DNA from: Alteromonas sp. RKMC-009
GTDB lineage: Bacteria > Pseudomonadota > Gammaproteobacteria > Enterobacterales > Alteromonadaceae
NCBI RefSeq assembly: GCF_003584565.2
Contig: NZ_CP031010.1
Coordinates: 806,001-870,000 of the forward strand
Direction: 5' to 3'
DNA length: 64,000 bases
The translations under genes were made by a program, and so were the position numbers. The notes beneath the pieces are model-generated. The model had not been told where the DNA came from. It saw nothing but the letters and a program-made list of their open reading frames with translations, and searched no databases. Positions 10,870 to 19,457 of this stretch are shown here, in pieces (the first letter of the stretch is position 1; each line of letters opens with the position of its first letter).

Positions 10870-12492
10870 ATGAAAGACATCAGCTTACACGATAACGGAT
10901 TTGAGGCCGTTTTCAGGGCCTCAAAAGATGGTCTGGGTATTTTCCGCGAAGGTATATTCTTCGATTGTAATCAGTCGATGCTGGATCTGGTCGGTATCGC
11001 TGATAAAGAACAGTTCATCGGCCTGACACCTTTCGATTTTTCCCCTGAATATCAGCCTGACGGTCAGGTGTCGGCTGAGAAAGGCGCAAAGCTCATTGAG
11101 CGTTGTATGGAGGAGGGGAGTTTACGGTTTGAATGGCTGCATTCTAAATTCAGCGGAGAGCCATTCTGGGCGGAGGTCATCATCACAAAAATGATGATGA
11201 ACGACGAAGTTGTGGTGCATGCAAACTGGCGGGATATTTCTGAAAAGAAAAACCTTGAACTGGAAATCGCTGCACAGAAAGATGCCTTTGAAACACTATT
11301 CAATGAGTCAGTAGACGGATTATGCCTGCTCACCAGCGAGCACTATCTGGATTGCAACCGCGCCTTTCTCGATCAACTGGGATTCAGTACAAAAGAGGAC
11401 ATTATTTGTCTGACGCCCATGGATATTTCGCCCGAATATCAGCCGGATGGCCGGCCGTCTGAAGAGGCTGCCGTAGAGATCATCGAAAACGCATTTAATA
11501 AAGGCAGTGTGCGGTTCGAATGGGTGCACAAAAAAGCCTGCGGGTCCGAATTCTGGTGCGAAATTATTGTCACCCGAATTACTCTTGGCGGAGATGATGT
11601 GCTGTACGCCATCACCAGGGATATATCTGAAAAGAAAGCACTGGAATTACAAATTGTAGAGCGCAATGCGGCTCTGAAAGACTCCAATGCCAGTCTTGAA
11701 ACCATGATCAATGATTTGAAGCAAACTCAGGATAAGTTAATCGAGTCGGAGAAAATGGCCAGTTTAGGGTCACTGGTGGCGGGGGTGGCTCACGAAATAA
11801 ATACGCCGGTAGGCATTGGCCTGACGGGGGTAACCCAATTAATGGAAGAGTGCACAGATATCCGTCAGCGTTACGAGAAAGGCAGCCTGACAGAAAACGA
11901 CTTCGAAGACTTCCTTAACAGTGCCAATGAAATCGCTGATATCGTGAAAAAGAATCTGGTAAGAACCGCTCATCTGGTGAGAAGCTTCAAGCAAGTTGCG
12001 GTGGACCAGACCAGCGAGGAAGACCGCGAGGTGAACCTGAAGCAATACTTCGATGAAGTGGTGTTCAGTCTTGCCTCGGTGTTACGAAAAGCCAGTGTCG
12101 TGGTTGATATTCATTGCCCTGATAATCTCAATGTTATTACTAACCCGGGTTTGTTGTCTCAGGTACTGACCAATCTTATAGTCAATTCAGTCAATCACGG
12201 TTTCAGTGAGCGTGACAGCGGACATATTGCCATGACGCTCAGTGAGCTGAACAGTCACGAATTTTTGCTGGTGTACAAAGATAACGGTAAAGGGATCAGC
12301 GAGGAAAATGCACCGAAAATCTTCGACCCGTTTTTTACTACGCGGCGGGGTACCGGCGGCACCGGACTCGGGCTAAATATCACTTACAATATTATTACGA
12401 ATGCATTGGGCGGAAGCATCAAATGCAGAAGCAAAGAAGGCGAAGGCGTAGAGTTTACCATTCAGTTCAAAGTGACTGACCGGCTGTTGTAA
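10870..12492 (+). CDS. Sensor histidine kinase with two PAS domains
   Basis: A 540-aa cytoplasmic kinase with no transmembrane segment. PAS1 (about 8-115) and PAS2 (about 135-250) are near-copies: both contain SPEYQPDG, FEW, FW-E-I and end DISEKK. A coiled-coil linker follows, then the phosphoacceptor in GVAHEINTPVG (about residue 302), the N box NLIVNSVNH, and the G boxes DNGKGI and GTGGTGLGL. This is the HisKA/HATPase_c family with an HEINTP H-box. No response regulator lies next to it, so it is an orphan. It converges with a GGDEF gene 3 bp away. Confidence 0.9.
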   Translation: MKDISLHDNGFEAVFRASKDGLGIFREGIFFDCNQSMLDLVGIADKEQFIGLTPFDFSPEYQPDGQVSAEKGAKLIERCMEEGSLRFEWLHSKFSGEPFWAEVIITKMMMNDEVVVHANWRDISEKKNLELEIAAQKDAFETLFNESVDGLCLLTSEHYLDCNRAFLDQLGFSTKEDIICLTPMDISPEYQPDGRPSEEAAVEIIENAFNKGSVRFEWVHKKACGSEFWCEIIVTRITLGGDDVLYAITRDISEKKALELQIVERNAALKDSNASLETMINDLKQTQDKLIESEKMASLGSLVAGVAHEINTPVGIGLTGVTQLMEECTDIRQRYEKGSLTENDFEDFLNSANEIADIVKKNLVRTAHLVRSFKQVAVDQTSEEDREVNLKQYFDEVVFSLASVLRKASVVVDIHCPDNLNVITNPGLLSQVLTNLIVNSVNHGFSERDSGHIAMTLSELNSHEFLLVYKDNGKGISEENAPKIFDPFFTTRRGTGGTGLGLNITYNIITNALGGSIKCRSKEGEGVEFTIQFKVTDRLL

Positions 12493-12495
12493 TGT

Positions 12496-13674
12496 TCAGC
12501 CCTTGACCAGTGACAACGCATTTGCGGTAAGAAAGCGGGTGTTATTCCGTCCGCCTTTTTTCGCCGCATAGAGTGCGTCATCAGCTCTTTCCAGCACCAC
12601 ATGCCAGCCGAGATCGCCCTGTTCCATGGTGGCCATTCCCACACTGACAGACAAGGGAAGGGATTCGGTTACCATACACAAGGGCGTTGACTGAATAGCG
12701 AACCGCACCCGTTCAGCAATGGCTTTCACATCGCTGACTTTCAGCCCTGCCAGCATGATCACAAATTCCTCGCCGCCAAGACGGAAGTGATAGTCGTACT
12801 CCCGTGTGGCTTCCCTGGCGACATTCGCAATATGACGAATGGCTCTGTCACCGGTTGTGTGTCCGTACTGGTCGTTTACATTTTTAAAAAAATCGATGTC
12901 GAAAGTCACAAACGCGAAGGATAGCTGATTACGCTGGCAGCGGATAAATTCTCTGCTGGCAGATTCATTCAGGGCATGACGGTTAAACCAGCCGGTAAGC
13001 GCGTCGGTTCTGGATACGGTTTTAAGGGTGACTTCCCGTTTCCAGGCGTGAACAAATATTAATCCCAGTGTCAGGCCGGAAATGTACAACAGCACAACCA
13101 GTGAATTAGTGGTCTGAATAATATCGTTACCAAGGAACTCAAGGTGGTCAGGGAAAAGAAGAATTGCCACAGCACTGCCGGCGGTGTGAACAATGAAAAG
13201 CAGAATAATCGTCATGACAGCCCAATAACTCTTACCATGGGCCGAGTGTCTGAAGCGCCACAAGTGGAAGACGCTCAGCAGGTTTAATGTCAGCATAACC
13301 GGGTAAATGGCCAGCATGCGGAATTCCACATTGCTGCTGATTGCATCGTTAAAATGCATCAGCAAAACAAAAGCTGAAAACACGCCAATGGAAAGGTGGC
13401 TGTTCACCGAGCGGGTTTGGGATGTAATCCCGCTGAGCACAAAACCATGGGCGGCGATGTACAGTGTGTTAGATAATACAGGGGTAAGAAGCCAGGGAAC
13501 GGTGCGAACTGACGCAACAAGGATTAACAGGCTGCAGGCAAGAAAACATACACCGGCCAGGGACCAGTCACGCATAGCTTTATCAGCGGTGTTGGTCAGA
13601 AAGAGAGCTGACAGCGTAATAGCCATCATTGCACTTAGTAAAACCGTGCAGAGGGAAAGCGTAAACAAGTCCAT
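12496..13674 (-). CDS. Membrane diguanylate cyclase (GGDEF)
   Basis: A 392-aa protein with six or seven hydrophobic helices in the first 220 residues, then a GGDEF domain. The catalytic motif is GGEEF at residues 300-304, and RxxD (REYD) five residues before it is an intact inhibitory I-site. It should make c-di-GMP from two GTP and be product-inhibited. The N-terminal membrane region is not a sensor domain I recognise. It lies tail-to-tail with the double-PAS kinase gene. Confidence 0.9.
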   Translation of the reverse strand: MDLFTLSLCTVLLSAMMAITLSALFLTNTADKAMRDWSLAGVCFLACSLLILVASVRTVPWLLTPVLSNTLYIAAHGFVLSGITSQTRSVNSHLSIGVFSAFVLLMHFNDAISSNVEFRMLAIYPVMLTLNLLSVFHLWRFRHSAHGKSYWAVMTIILLFIVHTAGSAVAILLFPDHLEFLGNDIIQTTNSLVVLLYISGLTLGLIFVHAWKREVTLKTVSRTDALTGWFNRHALNESASREFIRCQRNQLSFAFVTFDIDFFKNVNDQYGHTTGDRAIRHIANVAREATREYDYHFRLGGEEFVIMLAGLKVSDVKAIAERVRFAIQSTPLCMVTESLPLSVSVGMATMEQGDLGWHVVLERADDALYAAKKGGRNNTRFLTANALSLVKG

Positions 13675-13809
13675 GTGAGTTCCACGTCAGGGAAGAAATA
13701 TCGAAATCCGTGATATGGAAAAGTAATTTGCAGCAATACCGGATGCAATTCAATACTAATGCGATGAACGGATTAAGATTGATCCGAATCCGGGGTAAGG
13801 TTAGTTTCA

Positions 13810-14517
13810 ATGAGATACCCGCTTAAACAAGGACATTCACACCCTATGACATCTCCCCGTGCAATCAGCCAGTCAACCCGCGCCATTTTGTTCGATCATG
13901 ACGGTACCCTCATTGATTCTGAACAGGTGCATTATGAAATCTGGCGAACCGTGCTCCGCCAGCATGGTGTGAGCCTGAGTGAAGCTTTTTACAGTGATGT
14001 AATGGCCGGTATTCCTGTTGCCCAAAACGCGGTTGATGCAGTGACAATGTTTAATCTGCCCGTTGCCGCAGAAAGTCTGGCGGAAGAAAAACATGAACAA
14101 ACCCGCCGGTATCTTGCCGGGCAGCCTTTTCCTCTGATGCCTCACGCGGTACAGACCATTAAAAAGTGTTACCAGAGCGGCTATCAACTGGCCATTGTGA
14201 CCGGTGGAAGCCGTATTTCAGTAGAGCGCACGCTGGAGGCCCGGAACCTTCGTCATATGTTTTCCGCAACAGTATCCGTTGAAGATGTGACTGACAGCAA
14301 GCCGGCACCGGATTGCTATTTACTCGCCATGAAAAAGCTGGGACGCCAACCCCATGAATGTGTAGCCGTTGAAGACACTGAACATGGTATGCGGGCAGCG
14401 GTGAACGCCGGTGTGCCATGCGTCGTTATACCCACTGTCCATTCAGCCGGACACAATTTTAACGATGCCACATCCAGATATTCATCCCTTCAGGCATGGT
14501 GGATGTTAGAGTCCTGA
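13810..14517 (+). CDS. HAD family hydrolase (beta-phosphoglucomutase-like)
   Basis: A 235-aa haloacid-dehalogenase phosphatase. Motif I is DHDGTLIDSE (the usual Phe replaced by His), motif II is VTGG, motif III is a Lys in DSKPAPD, and motif IV is EDTEHGMRAA. A four-helix cap follows motif I, as in beta-PGM or phosphoglycolate phosphatase-like enzymes. The substrate is unknown, probably a small phosphosugar. The ATG at 13810 has AAGG 9 nt upstream; the ATG at 13846 (MTSPRAIS) is an alternative start. Confidence 0.85.
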   Translation: MRYPLKQGHSHPMTSPRAISQSTRAILFDHDGTLIDSEQVHYEIWRTVLRQHGVSLSEAFYSDVMAGIPVAQNAVDAVTMFNLPVAAESLAEEKHEQTRRYLAGQPFPLMPHAVQTIKKCYQSGYQLAIVTGGSRISVERTLEARNLRHMFSATVSVEDVTDSKPAPDCYLLAMKKLGRQPHECVAVEDTEHGMRAAVNAGVPCVVIPTVHSAGHNFNDATSRYSSLQAWWMLES

Positions 14518-14597
14518 TTGTCTGAAGACATACCGGGATTGAATTTATTCCGGAATTCACAAAGAATAATAACCTTCGGTTTAAGAGGCGGATCCGT

Positions 14598-15887
14598 TTG
14601 CGAATATTACGTGGTGTCATTATAGCGTTGCTGGTGAGTGTATTGCTGGTGGCGGGACTGATTGTACTGATGATAGAAAGTGAACCTGTGGTTGATGTAA
14701 AAGCAGCGGAACAGGTGGCAGATGCCGATACTGTACATGAACTGCTGGCTCAGCTGGAATCCAGTGTTTCAGATCGCCATCAGGGCCACACTATTACCAT
14801 CACAACTCAACAGTTTGACTCCATTGTGGGCTTTTTACAGCGTGCTACGCCGGACTTCCGCGGTAAGGTAACTGTGCACCCCGATGCCACCCGTTTACAA
14901 GCCAGCATTGCTATTCCGGTGGATTTATTTGACAGTTACCTGAACGTTGATGCCACGATTTTGCCGGCTAATTTTCTGTTGCTGGATGAAGTGAAAATTG
15001 GCGATTTACATATACCCGGACATCTGGCGGTAGGGTTGGCCGAGTGGCTGGTTAACCGCTGGACTAAAAGTGATATCGCCACCCAGGCAAGGGAGCAGAT
15101 TGAAAAAGTCAGTATGACTGAACAGGAAATGATGGTCAGTCTGCGTCCTATGGACGGCTTCCTGCGCAATCTGAACGAAGTCAAAAATGGTTTATCGGTG
15201 GATCAGGACGACGAGCTCCGGGACTTAACGGCCTATTACCTGCGCTACATCTCGTTTCAGGATATTACCCTGGCGGATACCCCGCAACCGGCAGTGGATT
15301 TTATCCGCCTGACCATGAAACGCGCTGCTCAGCGAAGCACACCGGAAAACGCGGCGGAACATAACCGTGCAGCCATTCTGGCGCTGGCAATTTTTATCGG
15401 CCATCACCGGGTTGCCAACTTTGTCGGAGACGTTCAGCCTGATGCCGATAAAGCTCTGAAACCGTTAACGCCACCATTATTGCGGGGCCGCAATGACCTT
15501 GCCAGGCACTTTCTGATTTCCGCTGCATTAAAAGTATTAAGCGAGCAGGGTGTCACACTGGCAATCGGCGAATTTAAAGAGTTGATGGACCGTGCTATGG
15601 GCGGAAGCGGTTACTCTTTCGTGGATCTGACTGCTGATATGGCCGGCATTGAGTTTGCGCGTGTGGCAACGTCACCGGTTCATGCTGTCCGGGTGCAGCA
15701 ACTATTATCTGACATGCATGACGACGATGTGATCATGCCGCCGGTTGACGGTCTGGCAGAGGGATTGTCGAAAGACCAGTTTATTGAACAGTTTGAGCGG
15801 GTAGACAGCGACGCCTACCTGCAGGAAGTGGCAAAGATAAAGGCCCGTCTTGCAACGGTGCCTCTTTACCAACTTGAAGACAACTGA
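14598..15887 (+). CDS. Membrane-anchored hypothetical protein (429 aa)
   Basis: I do not recognise this protein. The TTG at 14598 is taken as start because GAGGCGG lies just upstream and the residues after it form an uncleaved signal anchor (RGVIIALLVSVLLVAGLIVL). The rest (about 30-429) is soluble and probably periplasmic, with an N-terminal beta-rich part (TITITTQQFDSIVGFL, HPDATRLQASIAIPV) and a helical C-terminal half containing GGSGYSFVDLTADMAG. It converges with the small gene at 15895 with a 7-bp gap. Confidence 0.75.
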   Translation: MRILRGVIIALLVSVLLVAGLIVLMIESEPVVDVKAAEQVADADTVHELLAQLESSVSDRHQGHTITITTQQFDSIVGFLQRATPDFRGKVTVHPDATRLQASIAIPVDLFDSYLNVDATILPANFLLLDEVKIGDLHIPGHLAVGLAEWLVNRWTKSDIATQAREQIEKVSMTEQEMMVSLRPMDGFLRNLNEVKNGLSVDQDDELRDLTAYYLRYISFQDITLADTPQPAVDFIRLTMKRAAQRSTPENAAEHNRAAILALAIFIGHHRVANFVGDVQPDADKALKPLTPPLLRGRNDLARHFLISAALKVLSEQGVTLAIGEFKELMDRAMGGSGYSFVDLTADMAGIEFARVATSPVHAVRVQQLLSDMHDDDVIMPPVDGLAEGLSKDQFIEQFERVDSDAYLQEVAKIKARLATVPLYQLEDN

Positions 15888-15894
15888 GGGCGGG

Positions 15895-16206
15895 TCAGGC
15901 TTTGCCTACCGCCTGAAACTGTGACAGGGTCGTCAGCGCCAGTTCTATCTTTTTCACCAGCGGAGCCAGACCGGCTTTGAAGGTCGCTTCGTCAGCGTCT
16001 TTGATGGCCTGCCAGTCGCGGGCGATTTCTTCCACGTAGGGCGAGAAACGCTTTGCCTGTGTTTCAAATCCGCTGTCTTCTGCGAATACTGCCTGAAACT
16101 TGCCTTTCTGAACCTGTTGTAACTGGTCCAGCACCGCATCGGCATCTATCGCTTTGCGGTAGAGGGTTTGTAAGGTTTCCTGAAGTTGTTCGTTAATTGC
16201 CTGCAT
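15895..16206 (-). CDS. Small helical hypothetical protein (103 aa)
   Basis: A 103-aa protein that is almost entirely helical (MQAINEQLQETLQTLYRK..., DWQAIKDADEATFKAGLAPL), with no signal peptide and no cysteine. No family is recognised. Gln/Leu spacing suggests a coiled coil or small helical bundle. It is convergent with the gene at 14598 and divergent from the YjfB-like gene. Confidence 0.65.
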   Translation of the reverse strand: MQAINEQLQETLQTLYRKAIDADAVLDQLQQVQKGKFQAVFAEDSGFETQAKRFSPYVEEIARDWQAIKDADEATFKAGLAPLVKKIELALTTLSQFQAVGKA

Positions 16207-16351
16207 GACTTTCCGGATTTCTGCTAAAGTTTATGAGTGTATGGTCGATAACGATATACCCGTACTGCATCATTAATGATGGAGTACGCTGATGAAGGTG
16301 GGCAATTCTGCCTACTTTTTTACTTTGCTACAAGCAACAAAGGAAACTGGT

Positions 16352-16543
16352 ATGGATATACAAGGTGCTGGTGCATCTGCAACATCCGGTGCGTCGCTTG
16401 AGTTGGCCTCTCTTAAAATGGCGAAAAGCCAGCAACAACAAGAGGGACAAGCAACGCTTCAGCTGCTGGAATCAGCCGCTGACGTACCAAAACCGTCATC
16501 CGGTAATCCGTCGTTGGGTGCCAACGTCGATACCTACGCGTAA
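16352..16543 (+). CDS. YjfB-like putative motility protein (63 aa)
   Basis: A 63-aa protein starting MDIQGAGAS from the ATG at 16352, preceded by AAGGAA at a good distance; an in-frame upstream start at 16292 has no such site. Its plan is a short N-terminus, a central Gln/Lys-rich helix (SLKMAKSQQQQEG) and a C-terminal SLGANVDTYA. This resembles the YjfB 'putative motility protein' family, whose role is uncharacterised. The stop codon abuts the end of epmB on the other strand. Confidence 0.6.
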   Translation: MDIQGAGASATSGASLELASLKMAKSQQQQEGQATLQLLESAADVPKPSSGNPSLGANVDTYA

Positions 16544-17569
16544 TTACGGGTGAATATGTAAGTCGACAGGCGTTTTGCCGGGCTGGCCACCGATTTCTCT
16601 GGTGAGTTTCGGTACCAGAAAACCCGGTAAGCGCTTTATCACTTCCGCCATTAATGTTCTGGCTTTATCGTCAGGTACTTCAAAGTGGGCCGCGCCCTGT
16701 ACTTTATCCAGCAAATACAGGTAGTAGGGCATCACGCCTGATTCAAAAGAGGCTTCCTGCAAATCCACCAGTGCATCAGCCGTATCATTAACGCCGTTCA
16801 ATAATACTGCCTGATTGAGCAGCGTCACGCCGTGTCTGCGTAATGCATGTAAACGGTCGTTCAGTGCCGGACTGAATTCATTGGCGTGGTTAGCATGTAA
16901 TACCAGAATTGTTTTCACCGGCAATGACGTTATCCAGCCAATGAACTCTGCGTCCAGTCGCTGGGGTAGCACCACCGGCAGACGCGTATGAATTCGTAAT
17001 CTGCGGATATGAGGGATCCGTGTTATTTCACCGGCCAGCCAGGCCAGATGGGTATCTTTTGCCATCAGCGGATCACCGCCCGAGAATATGACTTCGTTAA
17101 TGGCCGGATCGGCAGCAATATAAGCAATGGCGTTTTCCCATTCCTGTTTGCTCACCGCATTGTTGGCGTAGGGGAAGTGGCGACGGAAGCAGTAGCGGCA
17201 GTTTACAGCGCATCCGCCTTTTACTATCAGCAGTACGCGACTCTGGTACTTATGTAATAAACCCTTACCGGCAGTGTCATGTTCATCCAGCGGGTCGGTA
17301 CTGTAGCCCGGGGCGGCTTCAAATTCCTGAGATAAAGGCATTACCTGGCGGAGTAACGGGTCATGCCAGTTACCTTTTTCCATCAATGAGGCGAAGTGGC
17401 GGGGGACGCGCATGGGAAATAACCGTCTGGCAGCGCCGTGATGACCCAGCTGATCTACATCGAGATCCAGATAGTCCAGCAGGTCTTCCGGGCGGGTAAA
17501 CGCCATTGCAAGATCTTTTTGCCAGTTTGTCTCTACAGACAGCCGATTTTTAGGTATTATTTGCGCCAC
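16544..17569 (-). CDS. epmB: EF-P lysine 2,3-aminomutase EpmB
   Basis: A 341-aa radical-SAM enzyme that makes (R)-beta-lysine for modification of EF-P. The cluster motif C-x3-C-x2-C is in [27 protein letters not shown] and a PLP-lysine region ([12 protein letters not shown]) follow. The start is set at a GTG at 17569: it gives a length matching E. coli EpmB (342 aa) and an N-terminus ([20 protein letters not shown]) that aligns with it. The open frame continues upstream across efp but that stretch is antisense to efp. It is divergent from efp with a 36-bp gap that must hold both promoters. Confidence 0.93.
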   Translation of the reverse strand: MAQIIPKNRLSVETNWQKDLAMAFTRPEDLLDYLDLDVDQLGHHGAARRLFPMRVPRHFASLMEKGNWHDPLLRQVMPLSQEFEAAPGYSTDPLDEHDTAGKGLLHKYQSRVLLIVKGGCAVNCRYCFRRHFPYANNAVSKQEWENAIAYIAADPAINEVIFSGGDPLMAKDTHLAWLAGEITRIPHIRRLRIHTRLPVVLPQRLDAEFIGWITSLPVKTILVLHANHANEFSPALNDRLHALRRHGVTLLNQAVLLNGVNDTADALVDLQEASFESGVMPYYLYLLDKVQGAAHFEVPDDKARTLMAEVIKRLPGFLVPKLTREIGGQPGKTPVDLHIHP

Positions 17570-17605
17570 TTCGTATTTACACCTTATGTATTGGCAGAGA
17601 AAAAT

Positions 17606-18175
17606 ATGGCTTTTTACAGCACTAACGAATTCAAAGGCGGCCTCAAGATCATGCTTGACGGCGAACCTTGTAACATTCTGGAAAACGAATACGTAAAACC
17701 GGGTAAGGGTCAGGCTTTTAACCGCGTTAAAATCCGTAAGCTGATCTCCGGTAAAGTTCTGGAAAAAACGTTCCGCTCCGGTGAAACCGTAGAAGGCGCA
17801 GACGTGATGGATACGGAACTGGCCTACCTGTACACCGACGGCGAATTCTACCACTTTATGAATAACGATACATTCGAACAAATCGCAGCAGACGAAAAAG
17901 CGGTTGGCGAAAACGTTAAGTGGCTGAAAGAGAACGATGTGTGCACCATCACACTGTGGAACGGCTCACCTATCACAGTCACACCGCCTAACTTTGTTGA
18001 GCTGGAAATCACTGAAACAGACCCTGGCCTGAAAGGCGATACAGCGGGAACCGGCGGCAAGCCTGCTACGCTGTCTACCGGCGCTGTTGTTCGTGTACCT
18101 TTATTCGTTCAAACCGGTGAAGTTATCCGTGTGGATACCCGCTCCGGCGAGTACGTATCACGGGCGCAGAAGTAA
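17606..18175 (+). CDS. efp: Translation elongation factor P
   Basis: A 189-aa protein starting at the ATG at 17606 ([14 protein letters not shown]); the open frame extends further upstream but overlaps epmB antisense. EF-P rescues ribosomes stalled at polyproline. Lys34 in the loop KPGKGQAF is the beta-lysylation site. Three OB-like beta-barrel domains fit the length (E. coli 188 aa). It is flanked by epmB and epmA, the enzymes that modify this lysine. Confidence 0.97.
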   Translation: MAFYSTNEFKGGLKIMLDGEPCNILENEYVKPGKGQAFNRVKIRKLISGKVLEKTFRSGETVEGADVMDTELAYLYTDGEFYHFMNNDTFEQIAADEKAVGENVKWLKENDVCTITLWNGSPITVTPPNFVELEITETDPGLKGDTAGTGGKPATLSTGAVVRVPLFVQTGEVIRVDTRSGEYVSRAQK

Positions 18176-18188
18176 TCTGAACCCGCTG

Positions 18189-18220
18189 CCGGCCGGTACG
18201 CACTTACGTGCACCGGCCGG
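18189..18220 (+). terminator. GC-rich hairpin between efp and epmA
   Basis: The arm CCGGCCGGT plus GCAC pairs with GTGC plus ACCGGCCGG, with a 2-nt AC bulge and TTAC loop. There is no T tract (ATATATTCTT follows), so it may be a weak terminator or an mRNA-end stabiliser that lowers epmA expression relative to efp. Confidence 0.6.
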
Positions 18221-18268
18221 ATATATTCTTATGCCCTCTCCGGCCCGATAATTCCCGTATCCGATCAC

Positions 18269-19246
18269 ATGTCATCAAATACTCCCTGGCAACCCACCGC
18301 ATCGCTGAATAATTTGCGTGAGCGGGCTGAACTGCTGCGCCAAATCCGTGATTTCTTCGCCTGCAGAGATGTGCTCGAAGTCGATACACCATTGCTGAGT
18401 CACGGGACTGTTACCGATGTACATCTGGCTGCCTTTTCAAGCGAGTTTGATCACAGCGTGACAGGCAGCAAGGAAACCCTGTATTTGCAAACGTCGCCGG
18501 AATACGCCATGAAACGGTTATTGTGTGCAGGCTACGGTTCGATTTATCAGATTTGCAAAGCGTTTCGCCATGAAGGGGCAGGGCGCTTTCACAACCCTGA
18601 ATTTACTATGCTGGAGTGGTACCGTACCGGCTATGACCATCATCAGTTGATGGCAGAAATGGACACCCTGCTGCAACTGACATTGTCGACCGGAACTGCG
18701 GAAAAAATCAGTTATCAGGATGTATTCCTCAGGGAATTAAACGTCGATCCTCTTACCGCCACAGTGGACCTTCTGCAGCAAACCGCTTTGCAATGCGGGC
18801 TGGATATGCATGCCGGCATGCCGGAAGACGCAGACACCCTGCTGCAACTGCTGTTCAGTCTTTACATCGAGCCCCGTATTGGCGCTGCCGTACCCTGTTT
18901 TGTTTATGGCTTTCCAGCCTCGCAGGCAGCACTGGCAAAAGTGAATGAAGATGACGCCCGTACTGCTGATCGTTTCGAAGTGTATTTTAAAGGCGTGGAA
19001 CTGGCGAACGGATTTAACGAACTGGCTAACCCTGCAGAACAGCGTCAGCGCTTTCTTAATGATAATGCACAGCGCCGTCAATCCGGTTTACCGGAACTGC
19101 CGGTGGATGAGCATTTCCTCTCTGCGCTGGAGCAGGGATTACCTGACTGCGCAGGTGTGGCGCTGGGCATCGACCGTTTGCTGATGCTGAAAACCGGTGC
19201 TGAACATATTCAGGACATTATTGCGTTTCCTGTATCGCGGGCCTGA
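18269..19246 (+). CDS. epmA: EF-P (R)-beta-lysine ligase EpmA
   Basis: A 325-aa class II lysyl-tRNA-synthetase paralogue without an anticodon-binding domain (same length as E. coli EpmA/PoxA/GenX). The motifs are the motif 2 region [33 protein letters not shown], and motif 3 [12 protein letters not shown]. It activates (R)-beta-lysine and transfers it to Lys34 of EF-P. It lies 93 bp after efp, across a GC-rich hairpin. Confidence 0.95.
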   Translation: MSSNTPWQPTASLNNLRERAELLRQIRDFFACRDVLEVDTPLLSHGTVTDVHLAAFSSEFDHSVTGSKETLYLQTSPEYAMKRLLCAGYGSIYQICKAFRHEGAGRFHNPEFTMLEWYRTGYDHHQLMAEMDTLLQLTLSTGTAEKISYQDVFLRELNVDPLTATVDLLQQTALQCGLDMHAGMPEDADTLLQLLFSLYIEPRIGAAVPCFVYGFPASQAALAKVNEDDARTADRFEVYFKGVELANGFNELANPAEQRQRFLNDNAQRRQSGLPELPVDEHFLSALEQGLPDCAGVALGIDRLLMLKTGAEHIQDIIAFPVSRA

Positions 19247-19334
19247 TACGCCACTATCCATACTTTCACCGTTAATTCTGCTTTTTTTCACCCTGAACGG
19301 CAGTTCATCCCACCGTGAATTCTCGTTTTTTAAA

Positions 19335-19351
19335 ATGATATGTTATATCAT
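19335..19351. promoter_or_regulatory. Candidate Zur box, distal
   Basis: The dyad TGATAT-GTT-ATATCA matches 11 of 15 positions of the gammaproteobacterial Zur core TGTTATAATATAACA. It lies about 110 bp upstream of the His-rich TonB receptor. It is weaker than the proximal site. Confidence 0.4.
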
Positions 19352-19408
19352 CGATAAACTGCAGGTGTTGTCGATAAATTGCCGTTGACCTCAATGTGAA
19401 TTCGTTTA

Positions 19409-19431
19409 AAAATGTTATAACATCACAAAAT
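19409..19431. promoter_or_regulatory. Candidate Zur box, proximal
   Basis: The core ATGTTATAACATCACA lies 27 bp before the receptor ATG. It contains a perfect 12-bp palindrome (ATGTTATAACAT) and, from memory of the E. coli znu operator, agrees at most positions of that 23-bp site. Zinc-loaded Zur bound here would block the receptor promoter. Confidence 0.62.
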
Positions 19432-19457
19432 AGATAAAAGCAGTAACGGATTCAACC

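Noticed and set aside
17438..17605. 56-residue N-terminal extension of EF-P
   Set aside because: EF-P starts at MAFYST, which places the modified lysine at position 34; the extension is antisense to epmB.
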